The notes under the pieces: model-generated
What the model saw: only the letters and a program-made list of their open reading frames with translations
Told to the model about the DNA's origin: nothing
Database searches by the model: none
Program-made: the position numbers and the translations under genes
DNA from: Acidobacteriota bacterium
GTDB lineage: Bacteria > Acidobacteriota > Vicinamibacteria > Marinacidobacterales > Marinacidobacteraceae
Reading direction: 5' to 3'
NCBI GenBank assembly: GCA_009840635.1
Contig: VXNL01000058.1
Span: 1-60,827 of the forward strand
DNA: 60,827 nt
In this document: positions 42,150 to 50,765 of the stretch, one piece after another
Position numbering within the stretch: the first letter of the stretch is position 1
Layout: each line of letters begins with the position of its first letter

Positions 42150-43588
42150 CCGTGCCCGAGACCGCCCCGACCCTCGTCGAAGCGACCCAGATGCACCGGT
42201 TCTCGGGTGGGGAGCGGCGTTACGCCTTCCTGGTGCCGTCCTCGATGATCTTCGAGCTGGACGAGACCAGTGAGCGGGTGCTCGACCGCCTTGCCTCGGG
42301 ACCGAAGTCCCCGGCGGAGGTCGTCGAGTCGGCAGAGGAGGAAGCCGCGCTTCGCGAACTGGCCGGCGTCGGCGCGGTCGCCCGTCAGGGTGCGCCGCTC
42401 ATTCCGATCGGTGGCCTCCAGGAAGTCGATGGCCCGCCGCCGATCCGGACCGTGGTGCTCAATGTCACGAACTCGTGCAACCTGGCCTGCCGCTACTGCT
42501 ACGAGTACGGCGACGACCGGATTGCCGAAGCGGAAGTTCCGCTGGCCATGACCGAGGAGGTCGCCCGGCAGTCGGTGGACCGGCTGATCGCCGATTCCGG
42601 GGAGGCGAGGGACCTCCAGGTCACCTTCTTCGGCGGCGAGACGCTGCTGAACTGGCGGGTGATCCGTCCGACCGTCGAATACGCCCGGGAGCAGGCCCAA
42701 CGGGCCGGCAAGCGGGTGGACTTCAGCCTCACGACGAACGCCACCCTCCTGACCCGCGAGGTGTCGCAGTGGATCGCGGACAACGGGATCGGGGTCACGA
42801 TCTCGGTCGACGGAGACAAGCAGTTTCAGGACTCCATGCGGGTCTACAAGAGCGGGATGGGCAGCTATGACGTCATCGCCCCTCGCATTGCCGAGTTCCT
42901 GAAGCTGCAGAAACGGCCGGTCGGCGCCCGGGTGACCGTCACCTCGAAGAACCTCGACGTGCCCCGCATCTTCGAACACCTCATGGGGCTCGGGTTCTAT
43001 GAGGTCGGCTTCGCCCCGGTGACCTCGTCTCCCGATCAGGACTACGCCCTCGGCGAAGAGGGATTCGATGAATTGCTCGACCAGTTCCGGGATCTCGCCG
43101 ACGACTACGTGGAGGCAGCCACCGAGGGGCGCTATCTCGGCTTCTCCAACCTCAGCGACCTGCTTGGTGAAATCCACGAGGGCGTGAGCAAGGCCTATCC
43201 CTGCGGCGCCGGACTGGGCCTGGTGGGTGTCGCTCCCGGCGGCGAGGTCGGCCTCTGCCACCGGTTCGCCGGGTCCGGCGACCACGATCTGGGCCACGTG
43301 GCCACCGGAATCGACGACGAAAAGCGGGCCGAGCACCTGCAGAAGGCCCACATCGACGCCCGCACCGACTGCAGCCAGTGCTGGGTGCGGAGCCTCTGCT
43401 CGGGGGGCTGCTACCACGAGGCGCAGGTCCGCTACGGCGACCGCTTCCGCCCCAACCTTCACTACTGCGACTGGATCCGCGACTGGACGGCGCTCGGCCT
43501 CTCGGCGTACGGGCGTATCCTTGACCGAAATCCCCGTTTCCTGACCCGCTTCGAGGGCATGGTCCGGGTCGAGAGCCCGACTCCCTAG
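42146..43588 (+). CDS. qhpD: radical SAM maturase QhpD (thioether cross-link former)
   Basis: The 480-residue protein has a radical SAM core with CNLACRYCYEYG (C111, C115, C118) and TFFGGETLLNW. A Cys-rich SPASM-type C-terminus (DCSQCWVRSLCSGGCYHE) binds auxiliary clusters. The N-terminal about 100 residues would contact the QhpC leader. In Paracoccus, QhpD installs Cys-to-Asp/Glu thioether bridges in QhpC. Its placement directly before qhpC matches that role. The GTG start at 42146 is coupled to the qhpA stop. Its own TAG stop lies within the qhpC ribosome binding site. Confidence 0.95.
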   Translation: MTVPETAPTLVEATQMHRFSGGERRYAFLVPSSMIFELDETSERVLDRLASGPKSPAEVVESAEEEAALRELAGVGAVARQGAPLIPIGGLQEVDGPPPIRTVVLNVTNSCNLACRYCYEYGDDRIAEAEVPLAMTEEVARQSVDRLIADSGEARDLQVTFFGGETLLNWRVIRPTVEYAREQAQRAGKRVDFSLTTNATLLTREVSQWIADNGIGVTISVDGDKQFQDSMRVYKSGMGSYDVIAPRIAEFLKLQKRPVGARVTVTSKNLDVPRIFEHLMGLGFYEVGFAPVTSSPDQDYALGEEGFDELLDQFRDLADDYVEAATEGRYLGFSNLSDLLGEIHEGVSKAYPCGAGLGLVGVAPGGEVGLCHRFAGSGDHDLGHVATGIDDEKRAEHLQKAHIDARTDCSQCWVRSLCSGGCYHEAQVRYGDRFRPNLHYCDWIRDWTALGLSAYGRILDRNPRFLTRFEGMVRVESPTP

Positions 43589-43592
43589 GAGG
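43587..43592 (+). promoter_or_regulatory. strong Shine-Dalgarno AGGAGG of qhpC
   Basis: AGGAGG lies 8 nt before the qhpC ATG and overlaps the qhpD stop codon. Such a strong site is rare in this window. It suggests that the structural gamma subunit is translated much more than its neighbours. Confidence 0.65.
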
Positions 43593-43600
43593 GCCGACCG

Positions 43601-43927
43601 ATGAAACACCTCTCCCCCAAGAACCTCAAGGCGCGCTTCGCCACCGAGTGGCTGGAAGGCGGGGGTGCGGCGCGCGCCACCGCCGACGACCCCGGGCCCC
43701 ACTACCCGTCGGGCTGCACCACCATCTTCTCGCCGGGCTGGGAGGTGGATTCGACGGGCGGGACCGCCGCCCTCTGCCAGCCGATGGAGCGGGATCTCTA
43801 CGACTGCTACAAGACCTGCTACTGGCCCGCCCAGGTGCCCGACTACCTCAACAACAGCCCCGACTGGCACAAGAACTGTGCGGCCGCCGTTCAGGACTGG
43901 CGGGAGATCGATCTGGTCTTCCCCTGA
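43601..43927 (+). CDS. qhpC: quinohemoprotein amine dehydrogenase gamma subunit, CTQ precursor
   Basis: The 108-residue precursor matches QHNDH gamma. Counting the mature chain from about residue 33, the pairs known in Paracoccus are all present at identical spacing: C39-E48 (9), C59-D65 (6), C73-D81 (8) and the cofactor pair C69-W75 (6). These would form three Cys-Asp/Glu thioethers and cysteine tryptophylquinone. The 32-residue leader (MKHLSPKNLKARFATEWLEG onward) has no Sec signal, as expected for a QhpD substrate that is later cut by QhpE. C93 is an extra Cys outside the known pairs. It lies between qhpD and qhpB. Confidence 0.96.
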   Translation: MKHLSPKNLKARFATEWLEGGGAARATADDPGPHYPSGCTTIFSPGWEVDSTGGTAALCQPMERDLYDCYKTCYWPAQVPDYLNNSPDWHKNCAAAVQDWREIDLVFP

Positions 43928-43973
43928 TGCGCAGTTCCCCGAAGTTCCAAGAACCGGTCCCTGTTTCCAGTCC

Positions 43974-45047
43974 ATGATCCGGCGGCTCCTCCCCGCGCTC
44001 GGGATGGCCGCGCTTGTGGCCGGGACCGCAGGCGGGCAGGACGCGGACCGCTTCCTGGCGGGGATCTGGCCGGACGAGCTCATCACCTTCGACCAGGAGT
44101 CCCTGACGTTCGAAAAGGTCGGGAACCTGCGGCACGGAGCGGCCACCAACAACAACTGGACCGCCGACGGCCGTTACCTCGCCATCGTGACCGGCCGGAT
44201 GGAGACGGTCGAGGTGTTCGACGCCGCCGAGATGGCGGTCGTGGACGACTTCAGGCTCAGCACGGTGGGCACCCGCATCCGCTTCATGAGCGCGACCCCG
44301 GGGCCGGGCGCCCGGCAGATCTACCTGGTCCCCGTCGTGGTGGACCTCGAGCCGGACCGCTTCATCCACAAGACGCCGTCGGAGATCTGGGTGTACGACC
44401 GCGAAGCGCGCGAGGTCACCCACCGGATCCCGCTCGGCGGCGCCGACGACTGGCGTCCCAACATCTACTTCAGCCCCGACGGTTCTTCGGTGTTCCTGGT
44501 GAACGATCAGATCGTGGAACTGGACGCCGAAACGTTCGAGGAAACGGACCGGATCGCACTGGACCGGCCGCTCGCTCCCGGCTACGGCGGGGTCCGCGGC
44601 CACTCGCTCGACGAGGTGGAACCGGGCCGGCTCTTCGGGGTCTACCGGACCGTGGAACCCCGTCAGGGGATGGAACTCTTCGGCCTGCTGGAGATCCGGC
44701 TGCCGGAAAAGACGTTCAGCCACTACGAGGTGGGGCCCCAGATGCGGCTCGCGCGGTTCGCGCTCTCGCCCGACGGCAAGCGCGGCTATGCCGGGCTCAA
44801 CGACGCGGCGGTGATCGACATGGAGAGCCGGCAGGTCATCCTGCGCAAGAAGGGCTTCGAGCGGGGCCGCACCAACATCTCGATGATCGTCTCGGCGGAC
44901 GGGAAGCGCCTCTTCGTGTCGGGCGTCGGAGACACCATGTACGTCTACGACGCGGAGACGCTCGAGCCGGAGACCGAGATCTTCGCGGGCGGCGACTTCA
45001 TGATCCCGCCGCAACCGATCCGCTACCGCGCCACTGCCGGGAACTGA
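43974..45047 (+). CDS. qhpB: quinohemoprotein amine dehydrogenase beta subunit
   Basis: The 357-residue exported protein has a signal peptide (LLPALGMAALVAGTAGG) and seven-bladed YVTN-like propeller repeats. Examples are WTADGRYLAIVTGRMETVEV, YFSPDGSSVFLVNDQIVEL, FALSPDGKRGYAGLND and VSADGKRLFVSGVGDTMYVY. It scaffolds the alpha and gamma subunits in the periplasmic heterotrimer. The ATG at 43974 is chosen because it starts the signal peptide. It follows qhpC by 46 nt. Confidence 0.93.
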   Translation: MIRRLLPALGMAALVAGTAGGQDADRFLAGIWPDELITFDQESLTFEKVGNLRHGAATNNNWTADGRYLAIVTGRMETVEVFDAAEMAVVDDFRLSTVGTRIRFMSATPGPGARQIYLVPVVVDLEPDRFIHKTPSEIWVYDREAREVTHRIPLGGADDWRPNIYFSPDGSSVFLVNDQIVELDAETFEETDRIALDRPLAPGYGGVRGHSLDEVEPGRLFGVYRTVEPRQGMELFGLLEIRLPEKTFSHYEVGPQMRLARFALSPDGKRGYAGLNDAAVIDMESRQVILRKKGFERGRTNISMIVSADGKRLFVSGVGDTMYVYDAETLEPETEIFAGGDFMIPPQPIRYRATAGN

Positions 45048-45084
45048 GCAGGGATCGCCGGGAATCCCCGCATGACCCATCGTC

Positions 45085-46773
45085 ATGCGTGAAAGCGGCG
45101 CGCTGGCTCGGCCCCCCGACATCTACCGGCGCGCGTTCCGCCTGACGCTTCCCTACTGGCGGAGGCTCTCGGGAGTCCTCGTCCTCTCCCTGCTGGCCGG
45201 GTTGCCCGGCCAGCTTTGGCCCCTGCTCCTCGTCCCCCTCCTCGACGATGCCCTGCTCGGCGGCAACTTCGGACTGCTGCTCCAACTCGCGGCGCTGATG
45301 GTCGTCATGCAGGTCGGCGGCCTGGTGCTGACCTCGTACACCGGCTACCGCTACGTGGGCCTGTCGGCGCACGCCCTGTTCGACCTGCGCCTGACGGTGT
45401 ACCGGCGGCTCCAGCAGCTCTCGCCCCGTTTCTTCGCCGGCGCCCGCACCGGGGACCTCCTGTCCCGCCTCAACACCGATGTCTCCGAACTGCAGCGGAC
45501 CGCCGGCGACCTGCTGCTGTCGCTCACCCAGAACGTGCTCGGCCTCCTGGTCGCCCTCGGCCTGGTACTGGCGCTGGCGCCGGCGCTCCTCGTGCCGGCG
45601 CTGCTGGTGCTGCCCTTCGCAGCCGTCGCGCTGGCGCGGCTCCGCACCCGGGTGACGGACGAGAACCGGCGGCTGCGCGAAGCCGGAGCTTCCGTCGGCA
45701 GCGCCCTCGTCGAGTCCGTCCTGGGAATGCGGCAGACGGTCGCCTTCCGGCAGGAAGAGCGCGAGGCAGAGCGTTTCCGCGGGGAGAACGACCGCTTCAT
45801 CGACGCCCTGTTGCGGGCGCGGCGGACGACCTACGTCGCTTCCGGGATCCCCGCATCCCTGGTCTCGATCGCCGGGGCCGCAGCCTTCCTCTACGGCGGC
45901 TACCAGGTGATCCAGGGGAACCTCACCCTGGGCACCCTGGGGGCGGCGATGACCTACCAGATGCGCCTCTTCGGCCCGGTGCAGGGTCTGCTGGGCCAGT
46001 ACCTCGGGCTGCGCGCCGCCCGGGCGTCGTTCGAGCGGGTATTCGAACTGCTCGACGAACCCGCCGGCGTCGAGGATCCCGCGCATCCGGTCCCGGCTTC
46101 CAGGCCGCGGGGATCGCTCCGCATCGAATCCGTTTCCCTGTCGTACGGCAGGGAAGAGAAACCGGTGCTCGACGGCGTCTCGCTGACGCTGCCCGCGACG
46201 TCGCTCACCGTGCTGGTCGGCCCGAGCGGGGTGGGAAAGACCACGCTCTCCGATTTGATCCTGCGGCGGCTCGATCCGGACGGGGGCAGCGTCTCCTGGG
46301 CCGGGGCCGATATCCGGCGGCTCTCCCTTTCCGAACTCCGGAGCGGGATCGCGGTGGTCGAACAGGAACCCTTCCTCTGGCACGCACCGATCGGCGAGAA
46401 CATCCGCTACGGACGGCCCGCGGCCGATGACTCCGAGATCGTCGAGGCAGTCCGCCTCGCGGCGCTCGACGAGTTCGTAGCGGACCTTCCGGAAGGTCTT
46501 TCCACGGTCGTCGGGGAACGGGGTCAACAACTCTCGGCCGGCCAGCGGCAGCGGATCGCGATCGCGCGTGCCGTGCTCGCCGGCCCGGACCTCGTCCTGC
46601 TGGACGAGCCGAGTTCGGCCCTCGACGCGGAGACCGAGGCGCTCCTGATCCAGCGCCTCGTTCCCTGGCTGAAGCGCCGGACCGCGCTCGTGATGACCCA
46701 TCGGCGCGCGTTCGTCGAAGCGGCCGACCAGGTCTTCGCCCTCCGCGACGGCCGCATCGAGGCCGCGAGCTGA
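45085..46773 (+). CDS. qhpF: ABC exporter QhpF for the amine dehydrogenase gamma subunit
   Basis: The 562-residue half transporter has a six-helix membrane domain (about residues 15-300) and an ATPase domain. Walker A is GPSGVGKT, the signature is LSAGQRQR, Walker B is LVLLDEPSSALD with Glu, and H-loop is MTHRR. In other qhp operons this transporter is required for QHNDH biogenesis and is proposed to move the folded or leader-bearing gamma subunit. It follows qhpB by 37 nt and precedes qhpE by 15 nt. A general exporter is the alternative, but context argues for QhpF. Confidence 0.9.
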   Translation: MRESGALARPPDIYRRAFRLTLPYWRRLSGVLVLSLLAGLPGQLWPLLLVPLLDDALLGGNFGLLLQLAALMVVMQVGGLVLTSYTGYRYVGLSAHALFDLRLTVYRRLQQLSPRFFAGARTGDLLSRLNTDVSELQRTAGDLLLSLTQNVLGLLVALGLVLALAPALLVPALLVLPFAAVALARLRTRVTDENRRLREAGASVGSALVESVLGMRQTVAFRQEEREAERFRGENDRFIDALLRARRTTYVASGIPASLVSIAGAAAFLYGGYQVIQGNLTLGTLGAAMTYQMRLFGPVQGLLGQYLGLRAARASFERVFELLDEPAGVEDPAHPVPASRPRGSLRIESVSLSYGREEKPVLDGVSLTLPATSLTVLVGPSGVGKTTLSDLILRRLDPDGGSVSWAGADIRRLSLSELRSGIAVVEQEPFLWHAPIGENIRYGRPAADDSEIVEAVRLAALDEFVADLPEGLSTVVGERGQQLSAGQRQRIAIARAVLAGPDLVLLDEPSSALDAETEALLIQRLVPWLKRRTALVMTHRRAFVEAADQVFALRDGRIEAAS

Positions 46774-46788
46774 CGGCGCGCGACCTAA

Positions 46789-47475
46789 ATGTTGCGGATC
46801 GCGATCCTGGACACCGGGATCAACCCCGCGCACCGGCAGGTGGGCCCGTTGGCGGGCGGGGTCCGGGTCTCGTGGATCGACGGGCGCGTGCGGCTCACGG
46901 GAAACCGGCGTGCCGACTGGGGCGACGAGATCGGGCACGGCACCGCGGTGGCGGCAACCGTCTGCGACGGCCTTCCGCCGGAGGCCTTCACCCTGCTCTC
47001 GGTGCGCGTCTTCGGCCGCCGCATGGACGCCCCCCCGGAATGCCTGGCCGCCGGGGTCCGCTGGGCGGTGGGGCAGGGAGCCGACCTCGTCAACCTGAGC
47101 GCGGGGGTTCCCGCTGGTAGCGACCCGGCCGGCGAAGCGGTCGTCCGCGACGCGTGGGCCGCAGCCGGGGAAGCCGGTGTCACCCTCGTGGCGCCCCGGG
47201 CCAGCCACGACGCCCTGCTGATCCCGGGCGCGCTCGCCGGGGTCGCCGGCGCGATCGGCGTCGAGGCCGACACGGAACTCGACTACGGCCAGCTGGCCCG
47301 CCGCGGAGAGGTGCTGGTCGCCCCGCCCTGGGCGCGGCCGCTGCCGCCCCTGCCCCGGGAGAAGAACTTCTCGGGGGTGAGCTTCGCCGTCGCGGCGGTC
47401 ACGAACCGCGTGGCAGGCGTGCGTCTCGGTGTCGCGACCGCTCACTTCCCGGTCGAACCGAAACCGGCCCCCTGA
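46789..47475 (+). CDS. qhpE: subtilisin-like leader protease QhpE
   Basis: The 228-residue serine protease is short for a subtilase but keeps the triad: D8 (ILDTGIN), H50 (EIGHGTAVAATVCDG) and S198 (NFSGVSFAVAAV). It has no signal peptide, so it acts in the cytoplasm. In Paracoccus, QhpE removes the QhpC leader after QhpD has formed the bridges. The leader/mature boundary near QhpC residue 32 is its predicted cut. It is the last gene of the operon and converges on the alkaline phosphatase gene 9 nt away. Confidence 0.92.
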   Translation: MLRIAILDTGINPAHRQVGPLAGGVRVSWIDGRVRLTGNRRADWGDEIGHGTAVAATVCDGLPPEAFTLLSVRVFGRRMDAPPECLAAGVRWAVGQGADLVNLSAGVPAGSDPAGEAVVRDAWAAAGEAGVTLVAPRASHDALLIPGALAGVAGAIGVEADTELDYGQLARRGEVLVAPPWARPLPPLPREKNFSGVSFAVAAVTNRVAGVRLGVATAHFPVEPKPAP

Positions 47476-47484
47476 TCGCCGGGT

Positions 47485-49038
47485 TCACTCCCAGCCGAAC
47501 GCGTCCCGGATGATGCCGTGGACCCGGGTGTTCTCCCCGATGCCGAGCACTCCGTCGGCCCCGGGCCCGTAGCCGAGGAGCAGCACCGGCTCCGAGGTGT
47601 GGCCTCCCGTGGACCAGACCACCTGGGTGTAGTTCGCCAGCTTGCGGGCCGCGAGCGCCACCGGGACGGTGAACGAGTCGAGGTAGTACGTCGCGTAGTC
47701 GCGCGGCGCGGGGGTCTCCGCGTTGAGTTGCTCCGCGAGATCGGCGGCCTCTTCGTCGGTAAGCCGGATCCCCGTCGCCTCCTCGATCACCGCGAGCACC
47801 GAATCCGGCGTGGCCGGCGAGGCGATCTCCGGCATCGCCTCGATCAGGGACCGGCGTTGGGCGGCGAGCAACTCCAGGTGCCGCGTCCCGGCCATCTCCG
47901 GGCCGGCGGCGTAGTCCGGGAACACCGTCTCGGGGAGGGGGCCCGGCCCGCCCGGGCCGTAGGTGAACGAAAAGCCCCCGGTCCCATGATCCGCTGTCAC
48001 CAGTACCAGGGTGTCCTCGCGAGCACGGGCGAAGTCGAAACCGACCCCGACCGCCTCGTCGTAGTCGAGGATCTCGGCCAGCATCGCTCCGGCGTCGTTT
48101 TCATGTCCGGCATAGTCGATCAGGCCGCCCTCGACCACCAGGAAGAAACCCTCTTCGTTGCCCGCGAGCGACGCGATCGCGGCGCCGGTGAGTTCGGCCA
48201 GGGTGGGCACGGTGTCATCGAGTTCGTCCCACGAGCGGTCGAGCACGTAGGGCAGGTGGCTCGCGGCGAAGACGCCGACGAGACGCTCGGCGCCCCGGGC
48301 CGCTTCCAGCCCGGCGCGGTCTCCCACCACCGTGTAGCCCCGCTCTTTGGCCTCGGCGATCAGGTTGCGATCGTCGTCCCGGTTCGAAGGACCGTCGGTT
48401 CCGGCGGGCAGCCCGGGAACGCTGTCGCCGAGAGTCGTTTCGGCGGGGATCATCGCCCGCCCACCACCCCCGAGCAGCACCTCGACCTCGGGCTCCGCGA
48501 ACAACTGGTCGGCGAGCTCGGGTTCGGGCACGTAGCGCGACTTGGCGTGGACCTTGAAGGCCGCTGGAGTAGCGTGGGTGAGGCGCATGTTTGCGACGAG
48601 TCCGGTCGCGAGGCCGCGCTCCTCCGCCCATTCCAGAATGGTCGGGATCGGCTCGGCGGTTTCCGGATCCACGCTCAGCGTCTCCGTGAGCGCCCGCCTC
48701 CCGGTAGCCATCTGCGTTGCCGCAGCGGCGGAATCGGTGGTGATCCGCGCGTACGAGTACGGAATCGCATACCCCGCACGCCCGGCATCAGCCAGTTCGG
48801 CCATGCGCAGCGGACTGCCCCGAACCTCGGACGCGTAGGCCAGCCCGAGTGTGAGCTGGTTCATCCCGAACCCGTCCCCGATGAAGAGGATGACGTTCTT
48901 CGCCCGCGGTGGCTCCGGCGCCGACGCACACCCCGCCGCGGCCAATCCGGAGACGAGGACAGCGAGGGGAAGGATTGCGGCGATGGAGTGCCGCGTGCGG
49001 TCTACTGGCCGGTCAGGGCCGCGTAGTTGTCCTTGCAA
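47485..49038 (-). CDS. alkaline phosphatase, lipoprotein
   Basis: The TTG at 49038 is the only plausible start. A GGAGGAG ribosome binding site lies a few nt upstream, and downstream in-frame codons offer no start before the lipobox (LVSGLAAAGC). The 517-residue protein has the alkaline phosphatase motifs NVILFIGDGFGMNQ (metal Asp) and ITTDSAAAATQMATG (phosphorylated Ser). VEGGLIDYAGHENDAGA and VTADHGTGGF are also present. It hydrolyses phosphomonoesters at the cell surface. The first 37 bases overlap the upstream paralogue-family gene. Confidence 0.92.
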   Translation of the reverse strand: MQGQLRGPDRPVDRTRHSIAAILPLAVLVSGLAAAGCASAPEPPRAKNVILFIGDGFGMNQLTLGLAYASEVRGSPLRMAELADAGRAGYAIPYSYARITTDSAAAATQMATGRRALTETLSVDPETAEPIPTILEWAEERGLATGLVANMRLTHATPAAFKVHAKSRYVPEPELADQLFAEPEVEVLLGGGGRAMIPAETTLGDSVPGLPAGTDGPSNRDDDRNLIAEAKERGYTVVGDRAGLEAARGAERLVGVFAASHLPYVLDRSWDELDDTVPTLAELTGAAIASLAGNEEGFFLVVEGGLIDYAGHENDAGAMLAEILDYDEAVGVGFDFARAREDTLVLVTADHGTGGFSFTYGPGGPGPLPETVFPDYAAGPEMAGTRHLELLAAQRRSLIEAMPEIASPATPDSVLAVIEEATGIRLTDEEAADLAEQLNAETPAPRDYATYYLDSFTVPVALAARKLANYTQVVWSTGGHTSEPVLLLGYGPGADGVLGIGENTRVHGIIRDAFGWE

Positions 49039-49541
49039 AACTCCTCCAGTTGCTCGGCCAGGTGGCTGGCGGCGTTGCGAAGGCTGGGCCCGGTCTCCCG
49101 TTCGTCCAACCCGGTCAGGTTCCGACGCAAGCCTCCGGCGAGCGCCACCGCGTCGATGTAGTAGAACTCGACGATCTCGCTGCGCTCGACCAGTTCCACC
49201 CGGCCGTTGATGATCAGCCGCTCGAGCTTGGGCAGCATCATCTGTGAGGTCCGGTAGTTGATGACGCGCACCGTGATCGCCGCATCCTCCGCCGATTGGG
49301 CGATGCGAAACCAGTTCCGCCGGCCGCGGACGCGGTCCTGAACTTCCTGCGCCGCGGTCTCCAGCCCTCGCCGCAGTTCCGGGTCCTGCGGGTCGCTGGG
49401 ATGGACGAACACGCTGAAGGGCTCGGGAGGACGACGGGGCGCCTGGGCGCCGGCAGCGACCACGGAGGCGGCGAAGACCGCCAGGAGCAGAATTCCGGCG
49501 AACGCCGCCGGGCGCGGATCTCGAAAGCGGTGGATGGTCAT
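49002..49541 (-). CDS. unrecognised exported protein, tandem-paralogue family member 4
   Basis: The 179-residue protein has a signal peptide (FAGILLLAVFAASVVAAGAQA). It shares with its neighbours the order PRRPPEPFSVFV, RRNWFRIAQSAEDA, a hydrophobic YYIDAVALAG segment, and the C-terminal SLRNAASHLAEQLEEFCKDN. I do not recognise the family. The pattern suggests a compact secreted alpha/beta domain followed by an amphipathic helix with one Cys. GGAGG precedes the ATG by 4 nt. It overlaps the alkaline phosphatase start by 37 bp. Confidence 0.75.
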   Translation of the reverse strand: MTIHRFRDPRPAAFAGILLLAVFAASVVAAGAQAPRRPPEPFSVFVHPSDPQDPELRRGLETAAQEVQDRVRGRRNWFRIAQSAEDAAITVRVINYRTSQMMLPKLERLIINGRVELVERSEIVEFYYIDAVALAGGLRRNLTGLDERETGPSLRNAASHLAEQLEEFCKDNYAALTGQ

Positions 49542-49671
49542 GACGCCTCCCCGGGATGCGCGAGGCCACCCATCGGGGCCGCTCGCCCCGGAATGATGGC
49601 ACGGAGACCTCGTGCGGTGTCCCGGGAGAATGCGACAGAACCGCTCTCTGATCGGAGGGAGGTGAGGTGAC

Positions 49672-50199
49672 TCAGGGTGTGTCCGGTCTGGGCTCCGTCC
49701 GGAGGCGCATCAGGGCGGCGTAGTTCTCCTTGCAGAACCGTTCCAGCTCTTCCGCCAGATGGCTTGCGGCGTTCCGCAGACTGGCGCCGAGGAGCACGGG
49801 ACGCTGGTCCAGGCCGGACAGCTTCTCGCGGGCGGTTCCCGCGACGGCAACGGCATCCACATAGACCAGCTCGACGGTGGGGCCCTCGAACCAGCCCCAC
49901 TTGTGCGCGTTGGAATTGTGGTAGTTGACGATGCGCAGGACGACATCCGCCTCCTCCGCGGATTCGGCCAGTTGGAACCACTTCCGCCGCTGCACCCGCT
50001 CCCGAACCATCGGGACCGCTTCCTCAAGCCGCGTCTTCAACTCGGCATCGCCCGGATCGCTCGTCTCAACGAAGACCCGAAACGGCTCTGGGGGACGCCG
50101 GGGCGCTTCGTCCTGCGCGGCGACGGGTTGATTGCCCAACGGCGCCAGGAAAAGCGGGAGCACCAGGACCCAGGTTCGGGCCGAACCGCTCCGGATCAC
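49672..50199 (-). CDS. unrecognised exported protein, tandem-paralogue family member 3
   Basis: The 175-residue protein has a signal peptide (LVLPLFLAPLGNQPVAAQ). The family core is PRRPPEPFRVFVETSD, RRKWFQLAESAEEADVVLRI, VDAVAVAG, SLRNAASHLAEELERFCKEN. The closest neighbour pair is members 3 and 4. GTG start at 50199 overlaps the stop of member 2 (GTGA). It is separated from member 4 by a 130-bp gap that contains no gene I can support. Confidence 0.75.
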   Translation of the reverse strand: MIRSGSARTWVLVLPLFLAPLGNQPVAAQDEAPRRPPEPFRVFVETSDPGDAELKTRLEEAVPMVRERVQRRKWFQLAESAEEADVVLRIVNYHNSNAHKWGWFEGPTVELVYVDAVAVAGTAREKLSGLDQRPVLLGASLRNAASHLAEELERFCKENYAALMRLRTEPRPDTP

Positions 50200-50762
50200 C
50201 GTGGCGTTGCTCCGCGCTCCCGCTTCGTCTGCGCTCTGGCGCGGCTCACGGGGCCGTAGTTGTCCTTGACGAACCGCTCCAGTTCCTCGGCCAGGTGACC
50301 GGCGGCGCTCCGGAGGCTCGGTCTCTCTTCGACACAGCGATGATCCAGTCCCGACAACGCCGCCCGCGCGTCACCGGCCAGGGCGACCGCATCCACGTAG
50401 TGATACCCCGTCGCCCAGCAGGCGTACATCGAACGGGACAGGTTGCCTCGGACCGAAAGATTCAGCTTCGCCTGCCGATAGTGCGTGATCCGAAGCGTGA
50501 TTTCGGCCGTCTCGGCGGAGTCCGCTAGCTGGAACCACCTTCTGCGCCGCATTACTCGTTCCCGGACCGTCGGCAACGCATCATCCAGGGTCGCCTGCAC
50601 GGCAGCATCGGCGGTAGGGGTGGCATGGACGAACACCCGAAACGGCTTCGGGGGACGCCGTGGCGCCTCATCCTGCCCGGCGGCGGCGGCCGCCAGCGCT
50701 GCAAGAGCGACGGGCGCGAGAATCGGGCGCCACGTCCGGGCGCTGGTGCGACGGGACGGCAT
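50196..50762 (-). CDS. unrecognised exported protein, tandem-paralogue family member 2
   Basis: The 188-residue protein has an Ala-rich signal (LAPVALAALAAAAAG). The same core follows: PRRPPKPFRVFVHAT, RRRWFQLADSAETAEITLRI, HYVDAVALAGDARA and SLRSAAGHLAEELERFVKDN. It carries three extra Cys in the middle (ACWATG, HRC) compared with members 3 and 4. It begins 3 nt after member 1 ends and is coupled to member 3. Function unknown. Confidence 0.75.
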   Translation of the reverse strand: MPSRRTSARTWRPILAPVALAALAAAAAGQDEAPRRPPKPFRVFVHATPTADAAVQATLDDALPTVRERVMRRRRWFQLADSAETAEITLRITHYRQAKLNLSVRGNLSRSMYACWATGYHYVDAVALAGDARAALSGLDHRCVEERPSLRSAAGHLAEELERFVKDNYGPVSRARAQTKRERGATPR

Positions 50763-50765
50763 GGT

